Shown in pieces: positions 18,044-27,593 of a stretch of DNA of 64,000 nt (positions are counted from its first letter, which is position 1; each line of letters opens with the position of its first letter). The notes beneath the pieces are model-generated. The model was given only the letters and a program-made list of their open reading frames with translations. It did no database searches and was not told where the DNA came from. The DNA is taken from the NCBI RefSeq assembly GCF_000293885.2, contig NZ_CP010945.1, forward strand, positions 5,724,001-5,788,000, written 5' to 3'. This DNA is from Pseudomonas fluorescens NCIMB 11764 (GTDB taxonomy: Bacteria > Pseudomonadota > Gammaproteobacteria > Pseudomonadales > Pseudomonadaceae). Made by a program: the position numbers and the translations under genes.

Positions 18044-19333
18044 ATGCGCGAAGAGTTGAACCAAGGCCTGATCGATTTCCTCAAGGCCTCCCCTACCCCG
18101 TTCCATGCCACCGCCAGCCTTGTTCAGCGTCTGGAAGCGGCGGGTTATCAGCGTCTCGATGAACGCGAGCCCTGGTCCACCGAGGCCAACGGCCGTTACT
18201 ACGTCACCCGCAATGACTCTTCGATCGTCGCCATCAAGATGGGCCGTCATTCAGCGCTGCACGGCGGCATTCGCCTGGTCGGCGCCCACACCGACAGCCC
18301 GTGCCTGCGGGTCAAACCCCAACCGGAACTGCAACGCCAGGGTTTCTGGCAACTGGGCGTCGAAGTCTACGGCGGCGCGCTGCTCGCCCCCTGGTTCGAC
18401 CGCGACCTTTCCCTTGCCGGCCGCGTGACCTTCCGCCGCGACGGCAAGGTCGAGAGCCAGCTGATCGACTTCAAGGCACCGATTGCGATCATTCCGAACC
18501 TGGCCATTCACCTCAATCGTGAAGCCAACATGGGTTGGGCCATCAACGCCCAGACCGAGCTGCCGCCGATCCTTGCGCAGTTTGCCGGCGATGAGCGTGT
18601 GGACTTCCGCGCCGTGCTCACCAACCAGCTGGCGCTGGAGCATGGCTTGAACGCCGACGTGGTGCTCGATTACGAGCTGAGTTTCTATGACACCCAAAGC
18701 GCGGCGGTCATCGGCCTGCATGGCGATTTCATTGCCGGCGCGCGCCTGGACAACCTGCTGTCGTGCTACGCCGGCCTGCAGGCCTTGCTGACGGCTGAAA
18801 CCGACGAAACCTGCGTGCTGGTCTGCAATGACCACGAAGAAGTCGGTTCCTGCTCCGCGTGCGGCGCCGACGGCCCGATGCTTGAGCAGACCCTGCGTCG
18901 CCTGCTGCCTGATGGTGATGAATTCGTACGCACCATTCAGAAGTCCCTGCTGGTCTCGGCCGACAACGCCCACGGCGTGCACCCCAACTACGCCGACAAG
19001 CACGACGCCAACCACGGCCCGAAACTCAACGCCGGCCCGGTGATCAAGGTCAACAGCAACCAGCGTTACGCCACCAACAGCGAAACCGCCGGGTTCTTCC
19101 GCCATCTGTGCATGGCCGAGGAAGTGCCGGTGCAAAGCTTCGTGGTACGCAGCGACATGGGCTGTGGCTCGACCATCGGTCCGATCACCGCCAGCCACCT
19201 GGGCGTGCGCACCGTGGACATCGGCTTGCCGACGTTCGCCATGCACTCGATCCGCGAGTTGTGCGGCAGCCACGACCTGGCGCACCTGGTGAAAGTGCTG
19301 AGCGCGTTTTACGCCTGCCAGGAATTGCCGTAA
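18044..19333 (+). CDS. apeB: M18-family aminopeptidase
   Basis: At 429 residues this is the standard length for the M18 (aspartyl aminopeptidase-like) zinc peptidases. Metal and catalytic segments are visible: [11 protein letters not shown] near residue 85, [13 protein letters not shown] near 230, NDHEEVGS near 262, and the final [11 protein letters not shown]. It removes N-terminal residues from peptides in the cytoplasm as a large oligomer. The ATG at 18044 is preceded by a GGAG site. It is followed by a REP doublet and a small membrane-protein gene. Confidence 0.92.
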   Translation: MREELNQGLIDFLKASPTPFHATASLVQRLEAAGYQRLDEREPWSTEANGRYYVTRNDSSIVAIKMGRHSALHGGIRLVGAHTDSPCLRVKPQPELQRQGFWQLGVEVYGGALLAPWFDRDLSLAGRVTFRRDGKVESQLIDFKAPIAIIPNLAIHLNREANMGWAINAQTELPPILAQFAGDERVDFRAVLTNQLALEHGLNADVVLDYELSFYDTQSAAVIGLHGDFIAGARLDNLLSCYAGLQALLTAETDETCVLVCNDHEEVGSCSACGADGPMLEQTLRRLLPDGDEFVRTIQKSLLVSADNAHGVHPNYADKHDANHGPKLNAGPVIKVNSNQRYATNSETAGFFRHLCMAEEVPVQSFVVRSDMGCGSTIGPITASHLGVRTVDIGLPTFAMHSIRELCGSHDLAHLVKVLSAFYACQELP

Positions 19334-19366
19334 TCACCAAGCAAAGGAAATCTGCAGAGAATCCTC

Positions 19367-19499
19367 TGTGGCGAGGGAGCTTGCTCCCGCTCGACTGCCA
19401 AGCAGTCGCAAAACCGACGAATGCGGTCTGCAAGGAAGAACGCGATGGCTGGTGTTGGGGCTGCTCCGCAGCCCAGCGGGAGCAAGCTCCCTCGCCACA
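19367..19499. repeat. REP doublet, GTGGCGAGGGAGCTTGCTCCC family
   Basis: Perfect 24-base inverted arms lie at 19367-19390 and 19476-19499, with inner short palindromes. The same family recurs at 60086-60218, and a single short relic lies at 22062-22091. Confidence 0.87.
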
Positions 19500-19599
19500 A
19501 TAATCCCGCGGTTCTCGCGGCTCATTCTGATACACATCACTACCGGCCACCCAAAACCCACCTAGACTTGAAATACCCCCTTAGACAAGGCAGTCGCCC

Positions 19600-19776
19600 A
19601 TGATCTCGATGTCTTCATTCCACGCCATGCTGATCCCGATTCTTGCCGGGATGATCCTGCTGGCCATCGGCTTCAATTTCCGTGACAAGAATGTCGGCGT
19701 GTTCGCGATGTGGATCGGCATGCTGACCATCCTCGCCACCGTCGTCTTCAAGATCCTCGCCAAACTCAACGAATAA
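19600..19776 (+). CDS. Small two-segment membrane protein
   Basis: This 58-residue reading frame runs from MISMSSFHAMLIPILAG to KILAKLNE. It has two hydrophobic stretches (about residues 9-25 and 34-53) separated by a charged turn, NFRDKNVG. AAGG lies about ten bases before the ATG. Hydrophobic design, codon use like the neighbours and a clear gap on both sides support a real gene. I do not know its function. It lies 78 bases before the mechanosensitive-channel gene and might be its accessory or an independent small protein. Confidence 0.6.
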   Translation: MISMSSFHAMLIPILAGMILLAIGFNFRDKNVGVFAMWIGMLTILATVVFKILAKLNE

Positions 19777-19854
19777 ATCCTCGCCCCTCGCTCGCATTGA
19801 TTTTGGCGGGCTCGTACACTCGGTCGATCTGCTCCTTTCAAGGTTGACCGCCTA

Positions 19855-22011
19855 GTGTTCGCTCGTCTTTTTGCCCTGCCCTGTCTTTTCCTCGTCTGCC
19901 TCATGACGCTGCTGCCGATCACGCCTGCCGAGGCCGCCGGTTTGCCGAGCCTGCTCAACGGCTCCGCGAAAACCCAGCCGGAGGCGCAAGAACCTCTGGG
20001 GCAATCACTCGACGAAGTCATCAAGTCGCTGGAGAACGATCAGCAACGCAGCAAGTTGCTGGCCGACCTGAAGAAGCTGCGTGACGCCACCAAAAAAGCC
20101 CAACCGACCAAAGAAGAAGGCGTGCTGGGCCTGATCGGCGGAACGCTGGCCAATTTCGAAAAACAGTTCTCCGGCGCCGACAGCCCGCTTACGCGCTGGT
20201 CCGAAGAATTCAATCTGGCCAAAGACGAACTGATAGCACTGGCGCTACCGGTCAATGAATGGCTGCCGATCATTTTTGCCTTCGCCATGATCCTGATGAT
20301 CTGGAGCCTGCTGGCCGCCGCACTGATCTGGCTCGGGCACCGGGTGCGGATGCGCTTCGGCCTGACCGAGGAATTGCCGCAACACCCCAAGGCCCTCGAC
20401 ATGCTGCGGTTTGCCCTGCGCAAACTTGGCCCTTGGCTGATCGCCCTGGTCATCACGGTGTACATGAGTTACGCCTTACCCTCGTCATTGGGCAAAAGCC
20501 TGGCCATGGTGCTGGCCTATGCGTTGGTGGTCGGCACGTGTTTTTCGGCGATCTGCGTGATCGCTTTTTCCCTGCTCGACGGTCCGCATCGTCACCGCGC
20601 CTTGTACATCCTGCGGCATCAGGCCTTTCGGCCGTTGTGGCTGATCGGCAGTTTCGCCGCGTTCGGTGAAGCCCTGAGCGATCCGCGACTGGTGACCAGC
20701 CTGGGCAGCCACCTGGCGCACACCGCCGCCACCATCGCCAATGTGCTGGCCGCGCTGTCTACCGGCCTGTTCATCCTGCGCTTCCGTCGCCCCATCGCCC
20801 ACCTGATCCGCAACCAGCCGCTGTCCCGGCGCCTGACCCGCCGCGCCCTGAGCGACACCATCGATATTCTCGGGACCTTCTGGTACGTGCCGGCGCTGGT
20901 ACTGGTGGCCATCTCGCTGTTCGCCACCTTCGTCTCGGCCGGCGACACCAGTACCGCACTGCGTCAGTCGCTGATCTGCACCGTGCTGCTGGTGTTGTGC
21001 ATGGTCATCAATGGGCTGGTGCGTCGCCATGCGCTGAAACCGCAACGTGGCGTGAAGCGTCATGCGCTGTATTCCGAACGCCTGAAAAGCTTCTTCTATA
21101 CCCTTGCCCATTTGCTGGTGTGGCTGGCATTCATCGAACTGGGCCTGCGCGTCTGGGGCATGTCGCTGATTGCGTTCACCGAAGGTGAAGGCCATGAAGT
21201 CAGCGTGAAACTGTTCAGCCTCGGCGGCACGCTGATTTTTGCCTGGCTGATCTGGATTCTCAGCGACACCGCGGTGCACCACGCCCTCACCCGCTCGCGC
21301 AAAGGCCTGGCCAATGCCCGCGCGCAGACAATGATGCCGCTGATCCGCAATGTGCTGTTCGTGGCGATCTTCATCGTGGCGTTGATCGTCGCCCTGGCGA
21401 ACATGGGCATGAACGTCACGCCACTGCTGGCCGGTGCCGGCGTCATCGGTCTGGCCATCGGTTTCGGTGCACAGTCACTGGTCGCCGACCTGATCACCGG
21501 GCTGTTTATCATCATCGAAGATTCCCTGGCCATCGACGACTACGTGGATGTCGGCGGCCACCTCGGCACTGTCGAAGGCCTGACCATTCGCACCGTTCGC
21601 CTGCGGGACATCGACGGCATCGTCCACACGATTCCGTTCAGCGAGATCAAAAGCATCAAGAATTACTCCCGGGAGTTCGGCTACGCGATCTTCCGCGTGG
21701 CGATCCCCTCGAACATGGACATCGATAACGCAATCAAACTGATGCGCGACGTCGGCCAGAAGATGCGCAACGATCCGCTGCAACGGCGCAACATCTGGTC
21801 GCCGTTGGAGATTCAAGGGGTCGAGAGTTTCGAGTCCGGCAACGCGATACTTCGGGCACGATTCAAGACCGCGCCGATCAAGCAGTGGGAAGTCTCCCGC
21901 GCCTTCAACCTGTCCCTGAAACGTCACCTGGACGAAGCCGGGCTCGACCTGGCGATGCCGCGCATGACCGTGCAAGTGGTGACGGCGGGTGGCGGCCCGG
22001 CAACAGAATAA
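19855..22011 (+). CDS. MscS-family mechanosensitive channel, large form
   Basis: The 718-residue protein has a signal peptide (about 1-27, ending AEA) and a periplasmic helical part with the charged segment near 60-125. About ten membrane segments follow, then the MscS core. The pore helix region (LAGAGVIGLAIGFGAQSLVADLITG, about 523-550) and the beta domain with DDYVDVGGHLGTVEG and IPFSEIKSIKNYSR are unmistakable. It should open under membrane tension to release solutes. The start is GTG at 19855, supported by the signal peptide; upstream Shine-Dalgarno support is weak. It resembles YbiO/MscK-type large channels, and I cannot assign a specific name. Confidence 0.85.
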   Translation: MFARLFALPCLFLVCLMTLLPITPAEAAGLPSLLNGSAKTQPEAQEPLGQSLDEVIKSLENDQQRSKLLADLKKLRDATKKAQPTKEEGVLGLIGGTLANFEKQFSGADSPLTRWSEEFNLAKDELIALALPVNEWLPIIFAFAMILMIWSLLAAALIWLGHRVRMRFGLTEELPQHPKALDMLRFALRKLGPWLIALVITVYMSYALPSSLGKSLAMVLAYALVVGTCFSAICVIAFSLLDGPHRHRALYILRHQAFRPLWLIGSFAAFGEALSDPRLVTSLGSHLAHTAATIANVLAALSTGLFILRFRRPIAHLIRNQPLSRRLTRRALSDTIDILGTFWYVPALVLVAISLFATFVSAGDTSTALRQSLICTVLLVLCMVINGLVRRHALKPQRGVKRHALYSERLKSFFYTLAHLLVWLAFIELGLRVWGMSLIAFTEGEGHEVSVKLFSLGGTLIFAWLIWILSDTAVHHALTRSRKGLANARAQTMMPLIRNVLFVAIFIVALIVALANMGMNVTPLLAGAGVIGLAIGFGAQSLVADLITGLFIIIEDSLAIDDYVDVGGHLGTVEGLTIRTVRLRDIDGIVHTIPFSEIKSIKNYSREFGYAIFRVAIPSNMDIDNAIKLMRDVGQKMRNDPLQRRNIWSPLEIQGVESFESGNAILRARFKTAPIKQWEVSRAFNLSLKRHLDEAGLDLAMPRMTVQVVTAGGGPATE

Positions 22012-22061
22012 CCGCCGCGACCCGATCGCCTGTAGCAGCTGCCGAGCCTGCGAAGCAAACC

Positions 22062-22091
22062 TGTAGCGAGGGAGCTTGCTCCCTCACCACA
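22062..22091. repeat. REP relic
   Basis: A single short palindrome, TAGCGAGGGAGCTTGCTCCCTCACCA, resembles one half of the GTGGCGAGGGAGC family with mismatches. It is likely a degenerate REP remnant after the channel gene. Confidence 0.6.
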
Positions 22092-22108
22092 GAGCTAATC
22101 TCAGGCAT

Positions 22109-22139
22109 AAAAAATCCCCGAACCAGTCGGGGATTTTTT
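22109..22139. terminator. Bidirectional terminator between channel gene and deaD
   Basis: AAAAAATCCCCG and CGGGGATTTTTT form a 12-base-pair stem around a 7-base loop, with T runs on both strands. The convergent genes on each side both end within about 100 bases. Confidence 0.93.
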
Positions 22140-22167
22140 ATGTTCGATCAATCAACCCGAAGGCGGA

Positions 22168-23841
22168 TCAATCTTCGCGATAGCGACGCAGCTTCAACTG
22201 CTTACCGGCAACGCGAGTGTCCTTCAGCTTGGTCAGCAGACGCTCCAGACCATCTTCCGGCAGCTCGACGAGGCTGAAGCTGTCACGCACCTGGATGCGA
22301 CCGATGGCTTCACGCGCCAGACCACCCTCGTTGAGGATGGCGCCCAGCAGGTTCTTGGCAGCGATACCGTCACGCGCACCCAGCGCGGTACGGCAACGGG
22401 CACGACCTTCGGCCAATGGAACCGGAGCGCGACGCTCACGATCACCACGGTCCGGACGATCACCGGTACGCTCTGGACGATCGCCGCGCGGTGCGTTGTT
22501 CGGCACCAGTGGACGTTCTTTCTCGATTGCAGCCAGGGTCAACGCCTGAGCATTGGTGGCCTTGCGCAGCAGAGCAGCGGCCAATGCACGCGGAGTGCAA
22601 CCGATATCGGCAGTCAGGCGATCCAGCAGATCACCGTGAGTCGACTCGGCATCGCCAACCAGCGGCGACAGGCTGTTGGTCAGTTTCTTGATGCGCGCAT
22701 CGAGAACTGCCTGAGCATCCGGCAGGCGGACTTCGGCAACTTTCTGACCGGTTACACGCTCGATCACTTGCAGCATGCGGCGCTCGCGCGGAGTCACCAG
22801 CAGCAGTGCACGACCTTCGCGACCGGCACGGCCGGTACGGCCGATACGGTGAACGTAGGACTCAGGGTCGTACGGCATGTCAACGTTGAATACGTGAGTG
22901 ATGCGCGGAACGTCCAGGCCACGAGCAGCAACGTCGGTCGCCACAACGATGTCCAGACGGCCATCCTTGAGGGAATCGATGACGCGCTCACGTTGGTTCT
23001 GGGCAATGTCACCGTTCAGCGCAGCGGCTTTGTAGCCTTTGGCTTCCAGGGCGCTGGCCAGGTCCAGGGTCGCTTGCTTGGTGCGCACGAACATGATCAG
23101 GGCGTCGAAGTCTTCGACTTCCAGCAGGCTCAATACAGCCGAGGTCTTCTGGTCAGCGTGAACCAACAGGTGAGCCTGTTCGATCGCGGTAACGGTCTGA
23201 GTCTTGGTCTGGATCTTCACGTGTTGCGGATCGCGCAGGTGGCGTTCGGCAATGGCACGGATCGACTGTGGCAGGGTGGCCGAGAACAATACGGTCTGAC
23301 GGGTCGCTGGCAGAGCCTTGAAGATGACTTCCAGGTCGTCCATGAAGCCCAGCTTGAGCATTTCGTCAGCTTCGTCCAGAACCAGGTGGTTCACGGTCGA
23401 CAGGACTTTTTCGTCGCGACGCAGGTGGTCGCACAGACGGCCCGGGGTGGCGACAACGATCTGTGCGCCGTTACGGATTGCTTTCAGTTGTGGACCCATA
23501 GGCGCGCCGCCGTAAACGGCCACAACGGTTACGCCCGGCATTTGCTTGGCGTAGGTTTCGAAAGCGGTTGCTACTTGCAGCGCCAACTCACGGGTTGGCG
23601 CCAGGATCAGGGCTTGCGGCTCGCGCTTGGCAGGATCGATGCAATGCAGGATCGGCAGGGCGAACGCGGCGGTTTTACCCGTACCGGTTTGCGCCTGACC
23701 AATCATGTCGTGACCGGCCATGATGATCGGGATCGATTGCTGCTGAATAGCCGAAGGCTCTTCGTAGCCAGTCGCGATGACGGCTGCAAGAATATTCGGA
23801 TTAAGATTAAAAGCGGCGAAGCCGCCGGTTTCCTGGGTCAT
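22168..23841 (-). CDS. deaD: DEAD-box RNA helicase DeaD/CsdA
   Basis: The 557-residue ATP-dependent RNA helicase acts in ribosome assembly and cold adaptation. All core motifs are present: Q motif (EEPSAIQQQSIP), AQTGTGKT, PTREL, DEAD (VLDEADEML), SAT, ARGLDVPRI and HRIGRTGRAGR. After residue about 380 comes a CsdA-type C-terminal part with an Arg/Asp-rich linker (RPERTGDRPDRGDRERR) and a terminal RNA-binding domain ending KLRRYRED. I used MTQETGGFAAF at 23841 with GAGG upstream; the longer reading is not conserved. A long untranslated leader fits cold-shock regulation. Confidence 0.93.
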   Translation of the reverse strand: MTQETGGFAAFNLNPNILAAVIATGYEEPSAIQQQSIPIIMAGHDMIGQAQTGTGKTAAFALPILHCIDPAKREPQALILAPTRELALQVATAFETYAKQMPGVTVVAVYGGAPMGPQLKAIRNGAQIVVATPGRLCDHLRRDEKVLSTVNHLVLDEADEMLKLGFMDDLEVIFKALPATRQTVLFSATLPQSIRAIAERHLRDPQHVKIQTKTQTVTAIEQAHLLVHADQKTSAVLSLLEVEDFDALIMFVRTKQATLDLASALEAKGYKAAALNGDIAQNQRERVIDSLKDGRLDIVVATDVAARGLDVPRITHVFNVDMPYDPESYVHRIGRTGRAGREGRALLLVTPRERRMLQVIERVTGQKVAEVRLPDAQAVLDARIKKLTNSLSPLVGDAESTHGDLLDRLTADIGCTPRALAAALLRKATNAQALTLAAIEKERPLVPNNAPRGDRPERTGDRPDRGDRERRAPVPLAEGRARCRTALGARDGIAAKNLLGAILNEGGLAREAIGRIQVRDSFSLVELPEDGLERLLTKLKDTRVAGKQLKLRRYRED

Positions 23842-24261
23842 GGGTCTGCCTCTAAGTGCATCCGCAAAGACCCATGCTCCAAAGCTGCGCATGCCGTGTA
23901 AGACTCAAGAGTCGCCCTGGCTGCTTTGTCGGCGGGGATTTGCGAAAACGAATGAATGAAAAAGATTCGTCAAGGGAGAGTCCGCTGTGCGGACGTGCAG
24001 CCGAAGCTGACTTCGGGGAATTGCGCTACCTAAACGCGGCCCGGTTAAAGGCCGGCGCGCACTATACCGGAATTCGCCCAAAAAGGGAGCATTATTTGTC
24101 GGAAATCTGACGCATACACCGTTATGTCACAGGCTTTGCAGATAATCGTGCAGCAGTCTATTTTTCAAAGGCCCGGCCCTGCTGGCGATGGCGCTAAAAC
24201 GGTTCCCCCTTGTGACGCAGTCCTGCAGTCTCAAACCCCTTCCCGCTCGAGGAATTGCGTG
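23842..24261. other. Divergent region deaD / crotonase gene
   Basis: This 420-base gap must hold the promoters of both genes and, probably, a long 5' leader for deaD as in other cold-shock helicase genes. I saw no gene in it. Several short GC-rich stems lie at about 23990-24060. Confidence 0.45.
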
Positions 24262-25053
24262 ATGAATCAACCCGTTACCAGCCGTGTGACCTGCGAACGG
24301 CACGGCCATGTCCTGTTGATCGGCCTGGATCGGGTGGCCAAGCGCAACGCCTTCGATCTCGACCTGCTCAATGCCCTCAGCCTGGCCTACGGCGAATTCG
24401 AGGCTGACAGCGAGGCGCGGGTGGCGGTGGTGTTCGGCCATGGCGAGCATTTCACTGCCGGGCTCGACCTGGTCAATGCCAGCGCAGCGCTGGCCGAAGG
24501 CTGGCAGGTGCCGCCCGGAGGGTGCGATCCGTGGGGGGTGTTTGCAGGTCCGCGCGTCAGCAAACCGGTGATCGTCGCCGCACAAGGTTATTGCCTGACC
24601 ATCGGTATCGAGCTGATGCTGGCCGCCGATATCAACCTGTGTGCCAGCAACACCCGATTCGCCCAGAAAGAAGTCCAACGCGGGATCTTCCCGTTTGGCG
24701 GCGCGACGTTGCGCCTGCATCAGGTTGCAGGCTGGGGCAACGCCATGCGCTGGCTGCTGACCGGCGATGAGTTCGATGCCCATGATGCGCTGCACTTGGG
24801 CCTGGTGCAGGAAGTCATGGCCAGCGAGGATTTGTTGCCGCGGGCGATTGAACTGGCTGAGCGGATTGCCCGGCAGGCACCGTTGGGGGTTCAGGCGACG
24901 CTGATGTCGGCGCGGCAGGCACGTTATGAAGGGGAAACCGCGGCGGCGCAGGGATTACCGGCGCTGGTGAAGAAGCTGTTGGCGAGTGAGGATGCGAAGG
25001 AAGGTGTGCGGTCGATGATCGAGAAGCGGCCCGGCGTGTTCAAAGGCTGCTGA
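24262..25053 (+). CDS. Crotonase / enoyl-CoA hydratase family protein
   Basis: The 263-residue protein belongs to the crotonase superfamily. HGEHFTAGLDL near residue 65 is the first oxyanion-hole loop, and the second segment (QGYCLTIGIELMLAADINLC near 110) is also family-typical. Acyl-CoA is the expected substrate class, but the reaction is not set by sequence. I used the ATG at 24262 (MNQPVTSRVTCERHG) after CTCGAGG. The gene is divergent from deaD, as in P. aeruginosa (PA2841 from memory). Confidence 0.85.
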   Translation: MNQPVTSRVTCERHGHVLLIGLDRVAKRNAFDLDLLNALSLAYGEFEADSEARVAVVFGHGEHFTAGLDLVNASAALAEGWQVPPGGCDPWGVFAGPRVSKPVIVAAQGYCLTIGIELMLAADINLCASNTRFAQKEVQRGIFPFGGATLRLHQVAGWGNAMRWLLTGDEFDAHDALHLGLVQEVMASEDLLPRAIELAERIARQAPLGVQATLMSARQARYEGETAAAQGLPALVKKLLASEDAKEGVRSMIEKRPGVFKGC

Positions 25054-25082
25054 CAAGACGGCTTTTGTGGCTAGGGAGCTTC

Positions 25083-25214
25083 TGTGGTGAGGGGATTTAT
25101 CCCCGTTGGGCTGCGAAGCAGCCCCAAAACCAGCGCCATGGCCATTCAGGCAGACCACATTCGCCGACTTTGCGACCGCTTCGCGGTCGGACGGGGATAA
25201 ATCCCCTCGCCACA
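25083..25214. repeat. REP doublet, GTGGCGAGGGGATTTATCCCC family
   Basis: Inverted arms at 25083-25106 and 25191-25214 match with one mismatch (GTGGTGAGG against CCTCGCCAC). This is the same family as 6770-6888. It lies between the convergent crotonase and spermidine-synthase-like genes. Confidence 0.87.
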
Positions 25215-25230
25215 AGTGATCACACCCGCA

Positions 25231-25986
25231 TCAGCTCGCCGGGCGAATCGCCTTGATCAGCGACTGCAACGAATACCCCAACCGCGGCGCCAGCTCTTCG
25301 GTCCGCGCAACCAATCCGTCCATGTCCAGGTCCTGATCCAGTTCCGAAGGCACGATCAGAATCACATTGCCCTCCTTCACCGGCAGCTCCCAGTAATGCC
25401 GATGATAAAGCCCGCGCAACAACGCCGCGCCCAAGGGTTTGCCGTCGTCGGTGGCCCATTGATTGATCACCAGCCAACCGCCCGGATTCAGGCGTTTCTG
25501 ACAGTTTTCCAGAAAACTCCAGGCCAGGTGCCCGACACCCGGCCCGACATCGGTATAGAGGTCGACGAAAATCAGGTCCGCCGGCTCTGCCGTCGCCAGC
25601 AATTCCAGTGCATCGCCAACCCGGATGTACAGTCGAGGATCGTCATCCAGCCCAAGGTATTCGATGGCCAGGCGCGGCACGTCGGGGCGCAGTTCGATGG
25701 CCTCGACATCTTCCAGCGGCAGGAATTTCAGGCAGGCCTGGGTCAACGTGCCGGCACCGAGGCCGAGGAACAGCGCGCTTTCCGGCTGCCCGTGACACAA
25801 CGCACCAACAAGCATCGCCCGGGTGTAATCGTATTCGAGCCAGCTCGGGTCGGCGGTGAACACACAGCTCTGTTCGATGGCATCACCGAACTCGAGAAAA
25901 CGGTAATCGGCCACTTCCAGCACACGAATCACACCGAACTCGTCCTGTACCTCGGCGAGCAGATGCTCGACGCGCTCCTCAGTCAT
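25231..25986 (-). CDS. Spermidine-synthase-like methyltransferase-fold protein
   Basis: The 251-residue protein has the Rossmann core of the spermidine-synthase family: FLGLGAGTLTQACLKFLP near residue 95, EAIELRPDVPRLA near 115 and DLIFVDLYTDVGPG near 160. The N-terminal beta domain of true SpeE is short here (VADYRFLEFGDAIEQS). The polyamine active site cannot be confirmed, so aminopropyl transfer is not claimed. It is divergent from the class II DAHP synthase gene by about 150 bases. Confidence 0.7.
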   Translation of the reverse strand: MTEERVEHLLAEVQDEFGVIRVLEVADYRFLEFGDAIEQSCVFTADPSWLEYDYTRAMLVGALCHGQPESALFLGLGAGTLTQACLKFLPLEDVEAIELRPDVPRLAIEYLGLDDDPRLYIRVGDALELLATAEPADLIFVDLYTDVGPGVGHLAWSFLENCQKRLNPGGWLVINQWATDDGKPLGAALLRGLYHRHYWELPVKEGNVILIVPSELDQDLDMDGLVARTEELAPRLGYSLQSLIKAIRPAS

Positions 25987-26135
25987 TTCGTCTCCTGATC
26001 GTTACCAGGCCCGGCAACGTAGTACACCGCAACATGAGGCGGCAAAAGCGCGATTGTCCGCGAAGCGACGGGAACAGGTCACGCACTAATTTGCTGATAA
26101 CATGAACACCCGAGCGTAAAACAACCGAGACCGTG

Positions 26136-27482
26136 ATGAGCCAACCCTGGAGCCCTGACAGCTGGCGCGCCCTGCCGATCCAGCAACAACCTGTTTATCC
26201 CGACGCGGCGCATTTGCTGCACGTCGAGCAAACCCTGGCCAGCTATCCGCCGCTGGTGTTTGCCGGTGAAGCCCGGGAATTGCGCCGTCAGTTTGCCGAA
26301 GTGACACAGGGTCGCGCATTTCTGTTGCAGGGCGGCGACTGCGCCGAAAGCTTCGCCGAGTTCTCCGCCGCGAAAATCCGCGACACCTTCAAAGTGCTGC
26401 TGCAAATGGCGATCGTCATGACCTTCGCGGCCGGTTGCCCGGTGGTCAAGGTCGGGCGCATGGCCGGCCAGTTCGCCAAGCCGCGCTCGGCCAACGACGA
26501 AACCATCGACGGCGTGACCCTGCCGGCCTACCGGGGCGATATCGTCAACGGCATCGGTTTCGACGAAAAAAGCCGCGTTCCGGATCCGGAGCGGCTACTC
26601 CAGTCATACCACCAGTCCACCGCCACCCTGAACCTGCTGCGCGCCTTTGCCCAGGGCGGTTTTGCCGACCTGCATCAAGTTCACAAGTGGAACCTGGACT
26701 TCATCGCCAACTCGGCGCTGGCGGAAAAATACAGCCACCTCGCCGACCGCATCGATGAAACCCTGGCCTTCATGCGCGCCTGTGGCATGGACAGTTCGCC
26801 GCAATTGCGCGAAACCAGTTTCTTCACCGCCCACGAAGCGCTGCTGCTGAACTACGAAGAAGCCTTCGTGCGTCGCGACAGCCTGACCAACGATTACTAC
26901 GACTGCTCGGCGCACATGCTGTGGATCGGCGACCGTACCCGCCAACTGGACGGTGCGCACGTCGAATTCCTGCGTGGAGTGAACAACCCGATCGGGGTCA
27001 AGGTCGGCCCGAGCATGAACCCGGAAGACCTGATCCGCCTGATCGACGTGCTCAACCCGGACAACGATCCAGGCCGCTTGAACCTGATCGCGCGAATGGG
27101 CGCAAACAAGGTCGGCGATCACTTGCCGGCACTGATCCGCGCAGTGCAACGTGAAGGCAAACAGGTGCTCTGGAGTTCCGACCCGATGCACGGCAACACC
27201 ATCAAGGCCAGCAGCGGCTACAAGACCCGCGACTTTGCGCAGATTCTTGGCGAGGTGAAGCAGTTCTTCCAGGTTCACGAAGCGGAAGGCAGTTATGCCG
27301 GTGGCATCCATATCGAGATGACCGGGCAGAATGTCACCGAGTGCATTGGTGGTGCGCGGCCGATTACCGAGGACGGGTTGTCGGACCGGTATCACACCCA
27401 TTGTGATCCGCGAATGAATGCTGATCAGTCACTGGAGCTGGCGTTTTTGATTGCCGAAACTTTGAAGCAGGTTCGACGGTAG
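26136..27482 (+). CDS. Class II DAHP synthase
   Basis: This 448-residue enzyme condenses phosphoenolpyruvate and erythrose 4-phosphate, the first step of the shikimate pathway. It is of the plant-like class [16 protein letters not shown] near residue 65, [14 protein letters not shown] near 105, [13 protein letters not shown] near 265 and [18 protein letters not shown] near 388. I used the ATG at 26136; a GTG codon lies one residue earlier. A class I enzyme is encoded at 41892, so two unrelated forms coexist. Its specific role (housekeeping or secondary metabolism) is not shown by the neighbours. Confidence 0.93.
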   Translation: MSQPWSPDSWRALPIQQQPVYPDAAHLLHVEQTLASYPPLVFAGEARELRRQFAEVTQGRAFLLQGGDCAESFAEFSAAKIRDTFKVLLQMAIVMTFAAGCPVVKVGRMAGQFAKPRSANDETIDGVTLPAYRGDIVNGIGFDEKSRVPDPERLLQSYHQSTATLNLLRAFAQGGFADLHQVHKWNLDFIANSALAEKYSHLADRIDETLAFMRACGMDSSPQLRETSFFTAHEALLLNYEEAFVRRDSLTNDYYDCSAHMLWIGDRTRQLDGAHVEFLRGVNNPIGVKVGPSMNPEDLIRLIDVLNPDNDPGRLNLIARMGANKVGDHLPALIRAVQREGKQVLWSSDPMHGNTIKASSGYKTRDFAQILGEVKQFFQVHEAEGSYAGGIHIEMTGQNVTECIGGARPITEDGLSDRYHTHCDPRMNADQSLELAFLIAETLKQVRR

Positions 27483-27506
27483 TTTTTGATCGCCTGATGT
27501 ACCGCT

Positions 27507-27580
27507 ATCGCTAGCAGGCTAGCTCCCACATGGTTTTGTGTACGACACAGATCCATTGTGGGAGCCAGCCTGCTGGCGAT
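27507..27580. repeat. REP doublet, CAGCAGGCTGGCTCCCACA family
   Basis: Inverted arms at 27507-27531 and 27555-27580 match with a few mismatches (CTAGCAGGCTAGC against GCCAGCCTGCTGGC). This is the same family as 3279-3343. It lies between convergent genes and may aid termination. Confidence 0.82.
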
Positions 27581-27593
27581 TAGCCCAGATTAG

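Noticed and set aside
22636..23901. 421-residue rightward reading frame over deaD
   Set aside because: It is antisense to a gene with every DEAD-box motif in order. Its own translation shows no family features.
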